Shown: one piece after another, positions 1 to 8,175 of the stretch
Layout of the letters: each line of letters begins with the position of its first letter
Position numbering within the stretch: the first letter of the stretch is position 1
Assembly (NCBI RefSeq): GCF_900108475.1
Contig: NZ_FNWO01000004.1
Span: 186,001-250,000 of the forward strand
DNA length: 64,000 nucleotides
Source: Magnetospirillum fulvum
GTDB lineage: Bacteria > Pseudomonadota > Alphaproteobacteria > Rhodospirillales > Magnetospirillaceae
Reading direction: 5' to 3'
Program-made: the position numbers and the translations under genes
Notes under the pieces: model-generated
Seen by the model: the letters and a program-made list of their open reading frames with translations, nothing else
The model's database searches: none
What the model was told of the DNA's origin: nothing

Positions 1-1175
1 AACACTCGATGGCGGAACAGGAAAGCAAGGTCGCCGACTTTAGGCGCCAGCACGCCCACAGTCGGCCCGAAGCCCTCGCCTTCAACCAGCAGATGGCGGC
101 AACCACCGGGATCAATCTCCAGGACATCGACCGCCAGCTCAACGCGTTGGAACAATCGCGCGGGGCTCTACGGGCTCAGCTTGCCTCGGTCGATCCCTAT
201 TCCCGGGTGATCGCCGACGGCCAAGTTCTGACCACGCCAGCGATCCAGTTGAAGGCGTTGCAGTCGCGCTATTCGACCCTGCTGGGGCAATACGGGGCGA
301 ACCATCCCGACGTGGTCAAGCTGGGCCGACAGATCGATTCCCTGCGCATCGAAGCGGGCGAGTCCAGTGATGGCGACACTCTGTCGGCCCAAATCGCCGA
401 CATGCGGGCCAACCTTGCCGCCGCTGAACGGACCTACGGTGCCGATCATCCCGACGTCGGCTCGCTCCGCTCTCAGCTTCGCTCGCTCGAGCGGCAGGCG
501 GCGTCGGCCAGCCGGGTGGCGGGCAAGCACGGGACGGTCAAGAAGGACGCCGACAACCCGGCCTATCTGATGCTGGTGTCGCAATTGCAGGCGGCGGACA
601 GCCAGTATCAGGCGCTCTCGTCGCAACGCGAGGTTCTCCGCAGGCAACGCGAGCAGTATGAGCGTCTGGTCGCCGAAACCCCGATGGTCGAACAGGAATA
701 TGCCGCGCTGGCGCGCGATTACGACAATGCTCAGATTCGCTATCGGGAAATGAAGGAAAAGAAGCAAGCGGCCGATATGAACGAACAGATGGAGCAGAGC
801 CGCAAGGCCGAACGTCTGGTCGTGATCGAATCGGCGGAATTGCCGACCCGGACCAATCCGCCGCGTCCCTTGCTGCTTGCCGCCGGTCTGGTGCTGTCGG
901 TGATGGGGGGCTTTGGTGCCGTCGCGGCGGCCGAGATGATGAGCCGCTCGATTCACGGGACCTATCACCTCGCCAGTCTGGTTGGCGTACCGCCACTGGT
1001 CGCGGTGCCGTTCATCTTCACCCAGGAAGAACGTGTCCGGTCCCGGCGATTGTGGCAGCGGGCGGTGGTCTCGGGCGCGGTGCTGGTGCTGGTCATCCTC
1101 GTTGTGGTCGATCGGGCGGTGATGCCGCTTGACGTCATCTGGAGCGTGATCGCCAACCGCCTGGGTCTTTCCTAA
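1..1175 (+). CDS. Exopolysaccharide chain-length determinant (Wzz/GumC-like), 5' truncated
   Basis: The reading frame is open to the left window edge, so the N-terminal part is missing; at least 388 residues remain. The visible protein is a long helical, Gln/Arg-rich periplasmic segment, in which YGANHPDVVKLGRQI and YGADHPDVGSLRSQL repeat the pattern typical of GumC/Wzz coiled coils. A C-terminal membrane segment (LLLAAGLVLSVMGGFGAV) follows a Pro-rich turn (PTRTNPPRP), and a second hydrophobic helix lies near the end. Such proteins sit in the inner membrane and set polymer length together with a CpsD-type kinase. That kinase is encoded next, 24 bp downstream, and an exosortase-associated ATPase follows it, so this is probably the chain-length protein of the exosortase-linked polysaccharide locus. 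The family call is firm; the exact subfamily cannot be settled without the N terminus. Confidence 0.88.
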   Translation, partial: HSMAEQESKVADFRRQHAHSRPEALAFNQQMAATTGINLQDIDRQLNALEQSRGALRAQLASVDPYSRVIADGQVLTTPAIQLKALQSRYSTLLGQYGANHPDVVKLGRQIDSLRIEAGESSDGDTLSAQIADMRANLAAAERTYGADHPDVGSLRSQLRSLERQAASASRVAGKHGTVKKDADNPAYLMLVSQLQAADSQYQALSSQREVLRRQREQYERLVAETPMVEQEYAALARDYDNAQIRYREMKEKKQAADMNEQMEQSRKAERLVVIESAELPTRTNPPRPLLLAAGLVLSVMGGFGAVAAAEMMSRSIHGTYHLASLVGVPPLVAVPFIFTQEERVRSRRLWQRAVVSGAVLVLVILVVVDRAVMPLDVIWSVIANRLGLS

Positions 1176-1199
1176 CCCCTTGCCGACCGGAGCTTGATG

Positions 1200-2024
1200 A
1201 TGGACAGACTTGAAAAAGCGCTCCAGAAGGCGAGATCGCAGCGCGAGGCGGCCTTGCAGGAGAGCAATGCGGCGGCGGCGCGGGAACTGCCGGTCTCCCC
1301 GGACGCGTCCGCTCCGGCGACGCTTGAAATCCGCCCGAAACGGTCGGCCGACGTTCTGCTCTCGGACGAGGTGCTGGAGCGCAACCGGATCGTTGCCCGG
1401 ATGGCCCGCAGTGCCGAAGCCGACATCTTCCGCCTGCTGCGCACCAAATTATTGCAGGCGATGAACCGGTCCAATCTGCGCACGATCGCGATCACCAGCC
1501 CGACCTATGGCGACGGCAAGACCACCATTGCCGTCAATCTGGCGATGAGTCTCGCGCTTGACGTCAAGCAGACGGTGCTGCTGGTCGATCTCGACCTGCG
1601 TAAGCCGATGGTCCACCGCTTCCTCGGTTTCGAACCGAAGGTCGGTCTCGGCGATTATGTCCAGAATGACGCGCCGGTTCACGATTGCATGGTCAAGTTG
1701 CCGATCGACCGTCTGGTCGTGCTGCCGATCAGCGCTCCGATCGAGAATTCGTCGGAATTGCTTGGCACTCCGAAGATGATCGCCTTGGCCAACGAATTGA
1801 AGACCCGCTACGCCGACCGCATCGTGATCTACGACATGCCGCCGTTGCTGGCGCAGGACGACGTCATCACCTTCCTGCCCAACGTCGATGGCGTTCTCCT
1901 GGTGGCGCGTGACGGGGTCACTCGGACCGACGATTTGAAGAACTGCCTGCATTCCCTGGGCGACAGCAACGTGATCGGAACCGTGCTCAACGGGTCGAAC
2001 GAACGACAGTTCAACCGGGCCTGA
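1200..2024 (+). CDS. CpsD/CapB-family tyrosine autokinase (exosortase-locus type)
   Basis: This cytoplasmic P-loop kinase of about 274 residues is the partner of the chain-length protein just upstream. It starts MDRLEKALQKAR, the usual opening of exosortase-locus autokinases. It carries a Walker A variant (SPTYGDGKTT), a Walker A' motif (LLVDLDLRKP) and a Walker B-like segment (IVIYDMPP). In-frame TTG 1194, ATG 1197 and ATG 1200 are possible starts; the GGAG at 1189-1192 is best spaced for 1200. The C terminus (NERQFNRA) has no tyrosine cluster, the usual autophosphorylation site in bacterial tyrosine kinases, so any phosphorylation would be elsewhere. The role in regulating chain length or export is inferred from family and context. 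Confidence 0.88.
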   Translation: MDRLEKALQKARSQREAALQESNAAAARELPVSPDASAPATLEIRPKRSADVLLSDEVLERNRIVARMARSAEADIFRLLRTKLLQAMNRSNLRTIAITSPTYGDGKTTIAVNLAMSLALDVKQTVLLVDLDLRKPMVHRFLGFEPKVGLGDYVQNDAPVHDCMVKLPIDRLVVLPISAPIENSSELLGTPKMIALANELKTRYADRIVIYDMPPLLAQDDVITFLPNVDGVLLVARDGVTRTDDLKNCLHSLGDSNVIGTVLNGSNERQFNRA

Positions 2025-2062
2025 GCGGGAATTGTCCCCTCGACCCGGAGAAAGGCACCAGG

Positions 2063-2953
2063 ATGTACGAGAGCCATTTCGGTCTGAGCGGCAAGCCCTT
2101 CTCGCTGCTACCGGATTCCGAGTTCCTGTTTCCAAGCAAGCGGCACCGCCTTGCGGTCAACCTGCTGGAATACGCGTTGGCGAGCCAGGCTGGCTTCATC
2201 GTCATCAGTGGAGAGGTCGGCACCGGCAAAACGACGGTGATCCGCCGCTTCATCCGTCAGGCTGGGCCGGAGACCGCCGTAGGGGTGATCAGCAATTCCA
2301 GCTCTACCCTCGGCGAGTTGATGGGGTGGGTCGCGATGGCGTTCGAAATCGACCATCGCGGCAAAGAGACAGCCGAACTGTACCATCTGTTTATCGACTT
2401 CCTGATCGCCCGCTACGCCGAGGGCAAGCGGACGATGTTGATTATCGACGAAGCGCAAAACCTCACTCCGGCGATGCTGGAAGATCTGCGGATGCTGTCG
2501 AACGTCAATAACGAGAAGGATCTGATGTTGCAGATCGTGTTGGTCGGCCAGCCCGAATTGCTGGAAACGCTGAAGCGTCCCGATCTGCGCCAGTTCGTTC
2601 AACGCATCGCGCTTCATTGCAATCTCGACCCGCTGGGTGCGGCGGAAACGGCGCAGTACATCCGTCACCGCCTGTCGGTGGTGGGGGGCGCGCCTCATCT
2701 ATTCGACGACCTCGCCTGTGCGGCGGTGCACTACTTCTCGCGCGGGATACCCCGTCTCATCAACCTGCTGTGCGATGTCGCGATGCTCTACACCTTTTCC
2801 GAAGATTTGGAGCGGGTGGGCTTCGACACGGTGGTCGATGCCGCCATCGACCGAGGGCAGGGTGGGCTTAGTCCGTTCCAGCCCTTGCCCGACGAGGGGG
2901 GGAGAGAGGAATTGATCGGCACGCTTCAAGAATGCCTGAATTCAGAGCGCTAA
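2063..2953 (+). CDS. Exosortase (XrtA)-associated AAA ATPase, ExeA-like
   Basis: The 296-residue product matches the pattern of PEP-CTERM-locus ATPases (TIGR03015-like). It has an N-terminal MYESHFGLSGKPFSLLPD signature, a Walker A motif (GEVGTGKTT, residues about 51-59), a Walker B motif (TMLIIDEAQ) and a sensor region (IVLVGQPELLE), followed by an AAA lid with a conserved RGIPRLINLLCD segment. Such proteins are related to ExeA/GspA and are thought to energise or regulate envelope assembly; the precise role in exosortase loci is unknown. It lies 38 bp after the kinase and forms an operon with it. It is the last GC-rich gene before an abrupt shift to AT-rich DNA. Confidence 0.88.
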   Translation: MYESHFGLSGKPFSLLPDSEFLFPSKRHRLAVNLLEYALASQAGFIVISGEVGTGKTTVIRRFIRQAGPETAVGVISNSSSTLGELMGWVAMAFEIDHRGKETAELYHLFIDFLIARYAEGKRTMLIIDEAQNLTPAMLEDLRMLSNVNNEKDLMLQIVLVGQPELLETLKRPDLRQFVQRIALHCNLDPLGAAETAQYIRHRLSVVGGAPHLFDDLACAAVHYFSRGIPRLINLLCDVAMLYTFSEDLERVGFDTVVDAAIDRGQGGLSPFQPLPDEGGREELIGTLQECLNSER

Positions 2954-3380
2954 ATTTGAAATGGTTGATTGGTTTGATTCGGTTGTGAATTTTGATTGCA
3001 CGCTAGTGTCGGGGCGGATCGATAGTCTAAAAAAATACTTAAGTAAAAAATTAAGTATTGAGTAGAATGCCCCCCTTCAGGGGAAGAGTCTCTCTCCATC
3101 GAATCTGTGAGGGTTTGATTCTCACGGCATCGAAGTATTATATTTTGCAATAATGTCCTAGAAAGTTGATTAAACTACCTGTATAATACAATCTAATATA
3201 GATGGCGGTGTAGAAGTTTTACATATATTAGATCTGTCGCTTCGCCAAATCGTTTATCAAAAATACGTACACAGTTTTCGGCGATGTTGTTGCAGCATTA
3301 AGGTGGGTGCCGCTGATGAATGCTTATTTCCGATAATTTTAGATAGATTTCTTAAAAAATTAAGAGCGCGGGGGTGGGGG
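2954..3380. other. AT-rich intergenic region
   Basis: No coding region is recognised. Base composition falls sharply compared with the upstream operon. The stretch contains a perfect 9-bp inverted repeat (3034-3059) and a short C4/G4 hairpin near 3072-3083 that could end the upstream transcript but lacks a T run. A promoter for the downstream methyltransferase gene is expected here, but no confident -35/-10 pair was identified. Confidence 0.5.
3034..3059. repeat. Perfect AT-rich inverted repeat
   Basis: AATACTTAA at 3034-3042 and TTAAGTATT at 3051-3059 are exact reverse complements separated by 8 bases. This could be an operator or a weak hairpin. It lies about 80 bp beyond the ATPase stop codon, and its function is unknown. 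Confidence 0.55.
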
Positions 3381-4190
3381 ATGGAATCGAAAATTACGTG
3401 TAGACTTTGTGGGGGGGATTCGCATCTCTCATTTGAAGAGAATTACATGAAAATTAGGAGAGTTGGATTATATACTTGCGACGTGTGCGGTTGTTTGCAA
3501 ACGACATTTCCGGACTGGCTGGGGGATGCATACGCAGACACGAGGCCTGTCCGCGATGTTTGGATGGTAAGACGTTCACAGCAAATGTGTGTTCTTACAA
3601 TATCGGTAATGAAGTTATTGGGGTTATTCAGCGGAAAGTTATTTGACTGGGGCGGTGGAAACGGTCTCCTTGTAAGGATGCTCCGCGATAATGGGATCAA
3701 TGCATTCCGATGTGACAAGTATGTTCAGAATTATTATGCAGTTGGGTTCGACGTTGAAACTGAAGAAAAGGCGGATATTGTAACTGCATTCGAGGTTTTT
3801 GAGCATGCAGATAACCCTAGTGAACTAATGAGAGAAATTAGCGTTCATTCTCCTTCGTATATTTTGTTATCAACAGAACTGTATGATGGCCAGGGAGCGG
3901 ATTGGAATTATATTCACGCAGAATCTGGAAAGCATGTTTTCTTTTATTCATTAAATGGGATGCGTATTCTAGCAAAGAATTATGGATATGATGTTATTGT
4001 TGGGAAGAAGTTTAGCGTTATGTATAGGCCATCAAAAATTTCAAAAATTAAGTTATTTTTGGTGTCCAGCTACATAAAAAATTTCTATTTTTACTATAAA
4101 TTTTCAAGCGCAAGAATGTTATTTTCTGGCAACAAAAAATCAATGATAGATAGTGATTTTATTTCACTTAAGGATCGCGGGTATTTGTAG
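3381..4190 (+). CDS. Class I SAM-dependent methyltransferase with N-terminal zinc-binding motif
   Basis: The product is about 269 residues from the ATG at 3381. An in-frame upstream start at 3303 would add 26 residues, but the zinc motif begins only a few residues after 3381, so that start is preferred. Two Cys pairs (CRLCGG and CDVCGC) form a likely zinc ribbon. A methyltransferase core follows, with a glycine-rich SAM loop (LFDWGGGNG) and an acidic FEVFEH segment. This is the layout of the 'methyltransferase + zinc-binding' proteins common in sugar and polysaccharide clusters; the substrate is unknown. The gene is strongly AT-rich and ends with a Lys/Phe/Tyr-rich tail, unlike its GC-rich neighbours, which suggests horizontal acquisition. 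Confidence 0.75.
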   Translation: MESKITCRLCGGDSHLSFEENYMKIRRVGLYTCDVCGCLQTTFPDWLGDAYADTRPVRDVWMVRRSQQMCVLTISVMKLLGLFSGKLFDWGGGNGLLVRMLRDNGINAFRCDKYVQNYYAVGFDVETEEKADIVTAFEVFEHADNPSELMREISVHSPSYILLSTELYDGQGADWNYIHAESGKHVFFYSLNGMRILAKNYGYDVIVGKKFSVMYRPSKISKIKLFLVSSYIKNFYFYYKFSSARMLFSGNKKSMIDSDFISLKDRGYL

Positions 4191-4408
4191 TTAACTGATG
4201 TAAATAAATCTTGAGCCGCGATATAATGTGATTTTTTATTGATTTATGTGCGGAAGTGTTTGCTCTGCAAATGCGTCGGGGATGATAGATTGGGTATCTG
4301 GGCTGCATTTGGCATTCGCGGCGCAGGCGACAAACTCGGAGCTATGTTTGTCGATCGCCAAGCTGGAATGCCTAGAGAAGATGGTCGCGGATATTCGGTG
4401 CGAAGAAA

Positions 4409-4843
4409 ATGTTGCCGCAATCGATAGCGTATCGCATTTCGTGCAGGACCGAGGGCGAGGCAGACCTGATGGGTCTTCCGCTGTCCGGTGTAGCGCGCGG
4501 ATTCCCTTATTCCAGGGAAGTGCTCGCGCAACTCTGTTTGGGCGACTCTCTTGTCCTAGTGAGGAGCAAAATCGTGCAGTCTCGCCCGATACGAGACAAA
4601 CACACGCTACCAGTGAATGATGTCACAGACTTAGGTGTTGTTTTCTTCCGGGACGATCTGCTGGCGGAAAAAGTCCGTTTGAAAAAATCAGGGATGAGAG
4701 ATGATTCGGACGATGCGAGTGCACATGACGAGGAAGGTTATGGCCTTGGACGCGTCGGTCAGTTCACTCGGATGTTGTTTCGTCTTCTTTATCAATGGCC
4801 CGCATCCGGCGACGCGTTGATCCGTTCTGCATCAAAAGCTTGA
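4409..4843 (+). CDS. Uncertain ORF, possible degenerate HIRAN-like fragment
   Basis: This 144-residue reading frame is the best candidate in an otherwise gene-poor stretch (4191-5003). The segment from GVARGFPYSREVLAQ through GDSLVLVRS to DLGVVFFRDDLLAEKV weakly recalls a HIRAN domain (a DNA-binding module), but the central N-A-I/V core is not preserved. No ribosome binding site stands out, and overlapping frames on both strands are similarly long, so it may be a relic or no gene at all. The rest of 4191-5003 holds nothing I recognise. Confidence 0.22.
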   Translation: MLPQSIAYRISCRTEGEADLMGLPLSGVARGFPYSREVLAQLCLGDSLVLVRSKIVQSRPIRDKHTLPVNDVTDLGVVFFRDDLLAEKVRLKKSGMRDDSDDASAHDEEGYGLGRVGQFTRMLFRLLYQWPASGDALIRSASKA

Positions 4844-4990
4844 AACGCGACCTCCACTTGGAATCGTGTGTTATTCAATCAGTCTTTCAGCAATTTGGCA
4901 TCAATGACTCCGCTAGCCAACAGAAATAAGTGGCGACGGTGTCTTCCCGTCCAGCGAATATGAGTGTTTGAGGTAACATCTACGCACTAA

Positions 4991-4998
4991 AAGGAGGG
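4991..4998 (+). promoter_or_regulatory. Strong ribosome binding site deciding a TTG start
   Basis: AAGGAGGG lies 5 bases before the TTG at 5004. It is an excellent Shine-Dalgarno sequence and fixes the exosortase start at this TTG rather than at a later ATG. Confidence 0.75.
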
Positions 4999-5003
4999 CG
5001 GAA

Positions 5004-6584
5004 TTGTTTAAACTAGGTTCTCCACAGCTAGCTTTGTTCGTTAGGGTTGTGTCGTCATTGGCGTGCGCATCTCTATGTTTTTTTATATTAAGAGATGAAA
5101 TTAATCAACTATTTTCCGTCTGGAGCAAAGAGGAGTACGGCCATGCATTTATTGTTGTGCCGTTAGGTTTTACCTGGATCGCCGTGTCCATATTAAATGA
5201 AGAATCTGAGAGACGGCCTTCTCTTTTTCTGGGGTCGTTTGTTTTGGCGGTTGGGCTTGTCATAAATGTGTTGGGTGGAGTGGTTTTTAGCGCATGGGTT
5301 TCTAGCTTTTCAATTGTAATAATTATTTCTGGACTCATCGCAACTCTATTTGGATCGAAATCACTGTTCTCTTCCTGGAAGGGGCTGCTATTGATTGCTC
5401 TTGTTATTCCGCTGCCTCCGCAGTTTATGGCGCTGGCAACATCTCAGCTTCAGCTAGCATCTTCTGTACTCGGAACCGCAATTCTTCAATTCGTTCAAAT
5501 TCCAGTTTATAGAGAAGGAAATATTATTGATCTTGGATTGCTTAAGCTTCAAGTCGTCGAAGCATGTAGTGGTCTTAATTATGTGATGCCGTTATTTTGT
5601 TTTTCATTTCTTGTTGCGTTTTCATTAAAATTAAAAGCAATGGTTAGAATCGGTGTGCTGATTTTTACGATTCCTATCGCTATATTTGCAAACGCATTGC
5701 GTATATCTTTGATTGGCGTGACGGCCACAGTGTGGGGAAAAGAAGCTGCCGAGGGATTGCTCCATGACCTTGAGGGTTATGCCTTCTTTATACTCTGTCT
5801 TATGATGTTGGCTGGGTGTCTTTGGTGCCTTCTTCGATTAAGCGGCGATCACTTTTCTGCTGAATGGTCTCGGGAGTGGCGGGGTGGACGATATTCTTTT
5901 CGAAATACGACCCCTTCGGTAAGGGCGTTGATTGCTATTCTGTTAATTTTGTCGGGAACTTATTATGTGAAAATTTGGCTTTTTGAGCAGAGATATTCCG
6001 TAGAAACCTCATATGACGTTTCCTTTTTCCCCTTATCTATAGAATCGTGGCGTGGTATTCAGCGCGCCCTGTCCCCAGAAGAATTGAATGCTCTGAAACC
6101 AAGCAACTATTTTATGGCGGATTATTCCTATGGTTCTAATGGTGAAAATTCGATCATAAATTATTATGTAGCGTATTATTCGAACACGCAGCAATATAAT
6201 GTTCCGCATTCTCCGCTTGTTTGCCTTCCTGGGAGTGGGTGGGGGGTGGATTCGATGGAAAGTTATTCATTCACACCGAAGGATGCAATGTTTCGATTTA
6301 CCGTAAATCGCATCATCATCGAAAAAAATAATACAACACTCCTTGTATATTATTGGTGGAAGGTCGGCGGGCGTGATGTTGCGTCAACGGCCGGTGTGAA
6401 GGGGCGTCTGTTGCTGGATTCAATAAAATCTGGCCGAAGCGATGTGGCTTTGGTCAGGGTATTCATCAACGTCCCTAACATTCAAGCGGTCTCTGATCAG
6501 GATGCTGTATTGGAAAGATTTATTTCCGATATCATTCAGCCTTTAAATAAATTGATCCCGCTGAGTGGTGTTGATTCGAATTAA
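5004..6584 (+). CDS. Exosortase with fused C-terminal EpsI domain
   Basis: The 526-residue product starts at a TTG behind a strong ribosome binding site. Residues 1 to about 290 form a multi-pass exosortase with the catalytic triad visible: Cys188 in VEACSGLNY, Arg233 in FANALRISL and His254 in LLHDLEGYAF. This inner-membrane transpeptidase-like enzyme cleaves C-terminal sorting signals. After a last membrane helix (about 308-325), residues 330-526 form an EpsI-type (DUF3485) domain, recognisable by SIESWRG, YYSNTQQYNVPHSPLVCLPG and the aromatic YYWWKVGG segment. The XrtA-type neighbours (PrsK/R/T, kinase, ATPase) suggest XrtA, but the fused EpsI and the VPLPG sorting signal at 21829-22464 fit an XrtD-like specificity. 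The gene is markedly AT-rich compared with its surroundings. Confidence 0.9.
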   Translation: MFKLGSPQLALFVRVVSSLACASLCFFILRDEINQLFSVWSKEEYGHAFIVVPLGFTWIAVSILNEESERRPSLFLGSFVLAVGLVINVLGGVVFSAWVSSFSIVIIISGLIATLFGSKSLFSSWKGLLLIALVIPLPPQFMALATSQLQLASSVLGTAILQFVQIPVYREGNIIDLGLLKLQVVEACSGLNYVMPLFCFSFLVAFSLKLKAMVRIGVLIFTIPIAIFANALRISLIGVTATVWGKEAAEGLLHDLEGYAFFILCLMMLAGCLWCLLRLSGDHFSAEWSREWRGGRYSFRNTTPSVRALIAILLILSGTYYVKIWLFEQRYSVETSYDVSFFPLSIESWRGIQRALSPEELNALKPSNYFMADYSYGSNGENSIINYYVAYYSNTQQYNVPHSPLVCLPGSGWGVDSMESYSFTPKDAMFRFTVNRIIIEKNNTTLLVYYWWKVGGRDVASTAGVKGRLLLDSIKSGRSDVALVRVFINVPNIQAVSDQDAVLERFISDIIQPLNKLIPLSGVDSN

Positions 6585-6859
6585 TTGTCTTTATTAGAAG
6601 GGGGCAAAAGTGAGAAATCCAGAAACTGGAGTTGAGGCTGAATTATTGATTCGATTTTTTATGTTCGAGTGTTTTTTGCAGGGACCCCTCTCCCTATTTT
6701 CACCTCATAGCGCCGATTTCCGATGATCATCAGACCGGGGATGAGGCCCCCCTCTTTGACCGCTATTCGGGCTTTGCATACCCCTTGATCCCGTCATACG
6801 TACCTAGAATGAGAAATCTACATCCACGCACTTCGGGATCCCAGAATAAGGAAATATTA
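6585..6859. other. Intergenic region before pyruvyl transferase
   Basis: This stretch marks the return from AT-rich to GC-rich DNA. No gene, tRNA or clear terminator is seen. A T-rich TGC element near 6671-6680 resembles half of a sigma-54 -12 box but lacks a proper -24 GG. Confidence 0.4.
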
Positions 6860-8170
6860 ATGTTAGTAAAAATAAGAAAATTAATTCTCGATGCATTTCC
6901 TGTATTGCGCGAGATAAAGCGGCAGCTGGTGTGGCAACCATTCCTCCGTGACTGGGCGCGAACTGCCGCCCGTCTAGATCAGATGCCGCGGGTAAACAGG
7001 GTGGGGCCAACCCGTCACTTGCTGATCGTGCCGAGTGATCCGTATTTTTTAGTGGGCTCTTGTGGCGATCAAGCGATGATTGGGGCCCTCGTCTCTGTCG
7101 TACGCAAGATCAATCCGGATATACTTATCTCAATCGTTACAGCGACCGAGATCGCGGATGGAAAGGCCAAGGAAATCGGTCTCATGCCGGTGCGCATCTG
7201 GCACAAGGCGATGAATCCAGATGCTGTCTCTGCGGCTCTGGAGGAAATCTCGCCGGACTCTTTGGCGGCGATCGGTGCCGATGTGATGGACGGTTACTAC
7301 AATTCGCTCCAGCCGATGCAGATGACTATGTTTGCTGATCTTGCGGTCCGCCGTGGAGCCCGGGCAGCAATACTGGGCTTCAGCTTCAACACCTCTCCAC
7401 CCCCGTCGCTGCGGCAGGCCTTTAAACAAGCGCATCCAGACGTCTCGTTCTTTGTCCGGGAGCAGGATTCTCTGGAACGGTTCACCAGATTCATTGATGT
7501 GAAGGCCGAACTTGTCGCTGATCTCGCCTTCCTCCTGAAACCGGCCGAAGGAACGGCCGACGAAGAGGCGGTCCGCACTTGGGTCGACGATCGGCACGCA
7601 AAAGGAGATACGGTTCTTGCCTTCAACATCCATCCGATGTTGATCAAAGACGCAACGCAGGGACAGATTGATAGGCTAATTCATGCGGGTGAGCGGGTGG
7701 TCCGCCGCATATCCGCCTGCCGTAAAGTTTCCTGGCTGATTCTGTGCCATGACTTCCGCGAGGGGGTGGGTGATGACCTCTGCCTCGTGCCCCTCGCCGA
7801 ACGCCTGCGTAACGGGGGCATGGATAATCTCTTCCTGCCCCCGGGCGAGCACACTGCGGCCGAGATTAAGGGCATGGTGCGCCATGCCGACGCCGTGGTG
7901 ACGGGGCGCATGCACCTCGCTATCGGAAGCCTCAGTATGGGGTTGCCGATTTTGGCGATCACCTACCAGAGTAAGTTCGCGGGACTGTTTGCGCATTTCG
8001 GATTGCCCGAGTGGGCGATGGTTCCGCCGGAGGGGCTGGAAGACACCGACGCCATGACGGATTTGGTGGTCCGCTTTGTCGAGAATCTCGACGACCTGCG
8101 ATCCCGTGTGGCCGAGAACTTGCCGCAGGTTCTTGCCTTCTCGAACAAAAACTTCACTTTTCTGCAGTGA
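6860..8170 (+). CDS. Polysaccharide pyruvyl transferase family protein
   Basis: The ATG at 6860 follows AAGGAAA at a good distance and gives 436 residues; a longer in-frame start at 6785 lacks a binding site. The protein shows the WcaK/CsaB layout. An N-terminal GSCGDQAMIGALVSVV segment binds the nucleotide or sugar region, an IGADVMDGYY motif follows, and the C terminus has the family hallmark VTGRMHLAIGSLSMGLPILAI with the conserved Arg-x-His. Members add ketal-linked pyruvate from PEP to exopolysaccharide sugars, making the polymer anionic. It is followed after 5 bp by a glycosyltransferase gene and is therefore in the same operon. The exact acceptor sugar is unknown, and some family members have other roles. 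Confidence 0.82.
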   Translation: MLVKIRKLILDAFPVLREIKRQLVWQPFLRDWARTAARLDQMPRVNRVGPTRHLLIVPSDPYFLVGSCGDQAMIGALVSVVRKINPDILISIVTATEIADGKAKEIGLMPVRIWHKAMNPDAVSAALEEISPDSLAAIGADVMDGYYNSLQPMQMTMFADLAVRRGARAAILGFSFNTSPPPSLRQAFKQAHPDVSFFVREQDSLERFTRFIDVKAELVADLAFLLKPAEGTADEEAVRTWVDDRHAKGDTVLAFNIHPMLIKDATQGQIDRLIHAGERVVRRISACRKVSWLILCHDFREGVGDDLCLVPLAERLRNGGMDNLFLPPGEHTAAEIKGMVRHADAVVTGRMHLAIGSLSMGLPILAITYQSKFAGLFAHFGLPEWAMVPPEGLEDTDAMTDLVVRFVENLDDLRSRVAENLPQVLAFSNKNFTFLQ

Positions 8171-8175
8171 TCTCC

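Noticed and set aside
4191-5003. Insertion sequence remnant
   Set aside because: No terminal inverted repeats and no transposase motif were found in either strand.
6665-6680. Sigma-54 promoter before the pyruvyl transferase gene
   Set aside because: The TTTTTTGCA part fits, but the -24 element has CG instead of GG and other positions fail.
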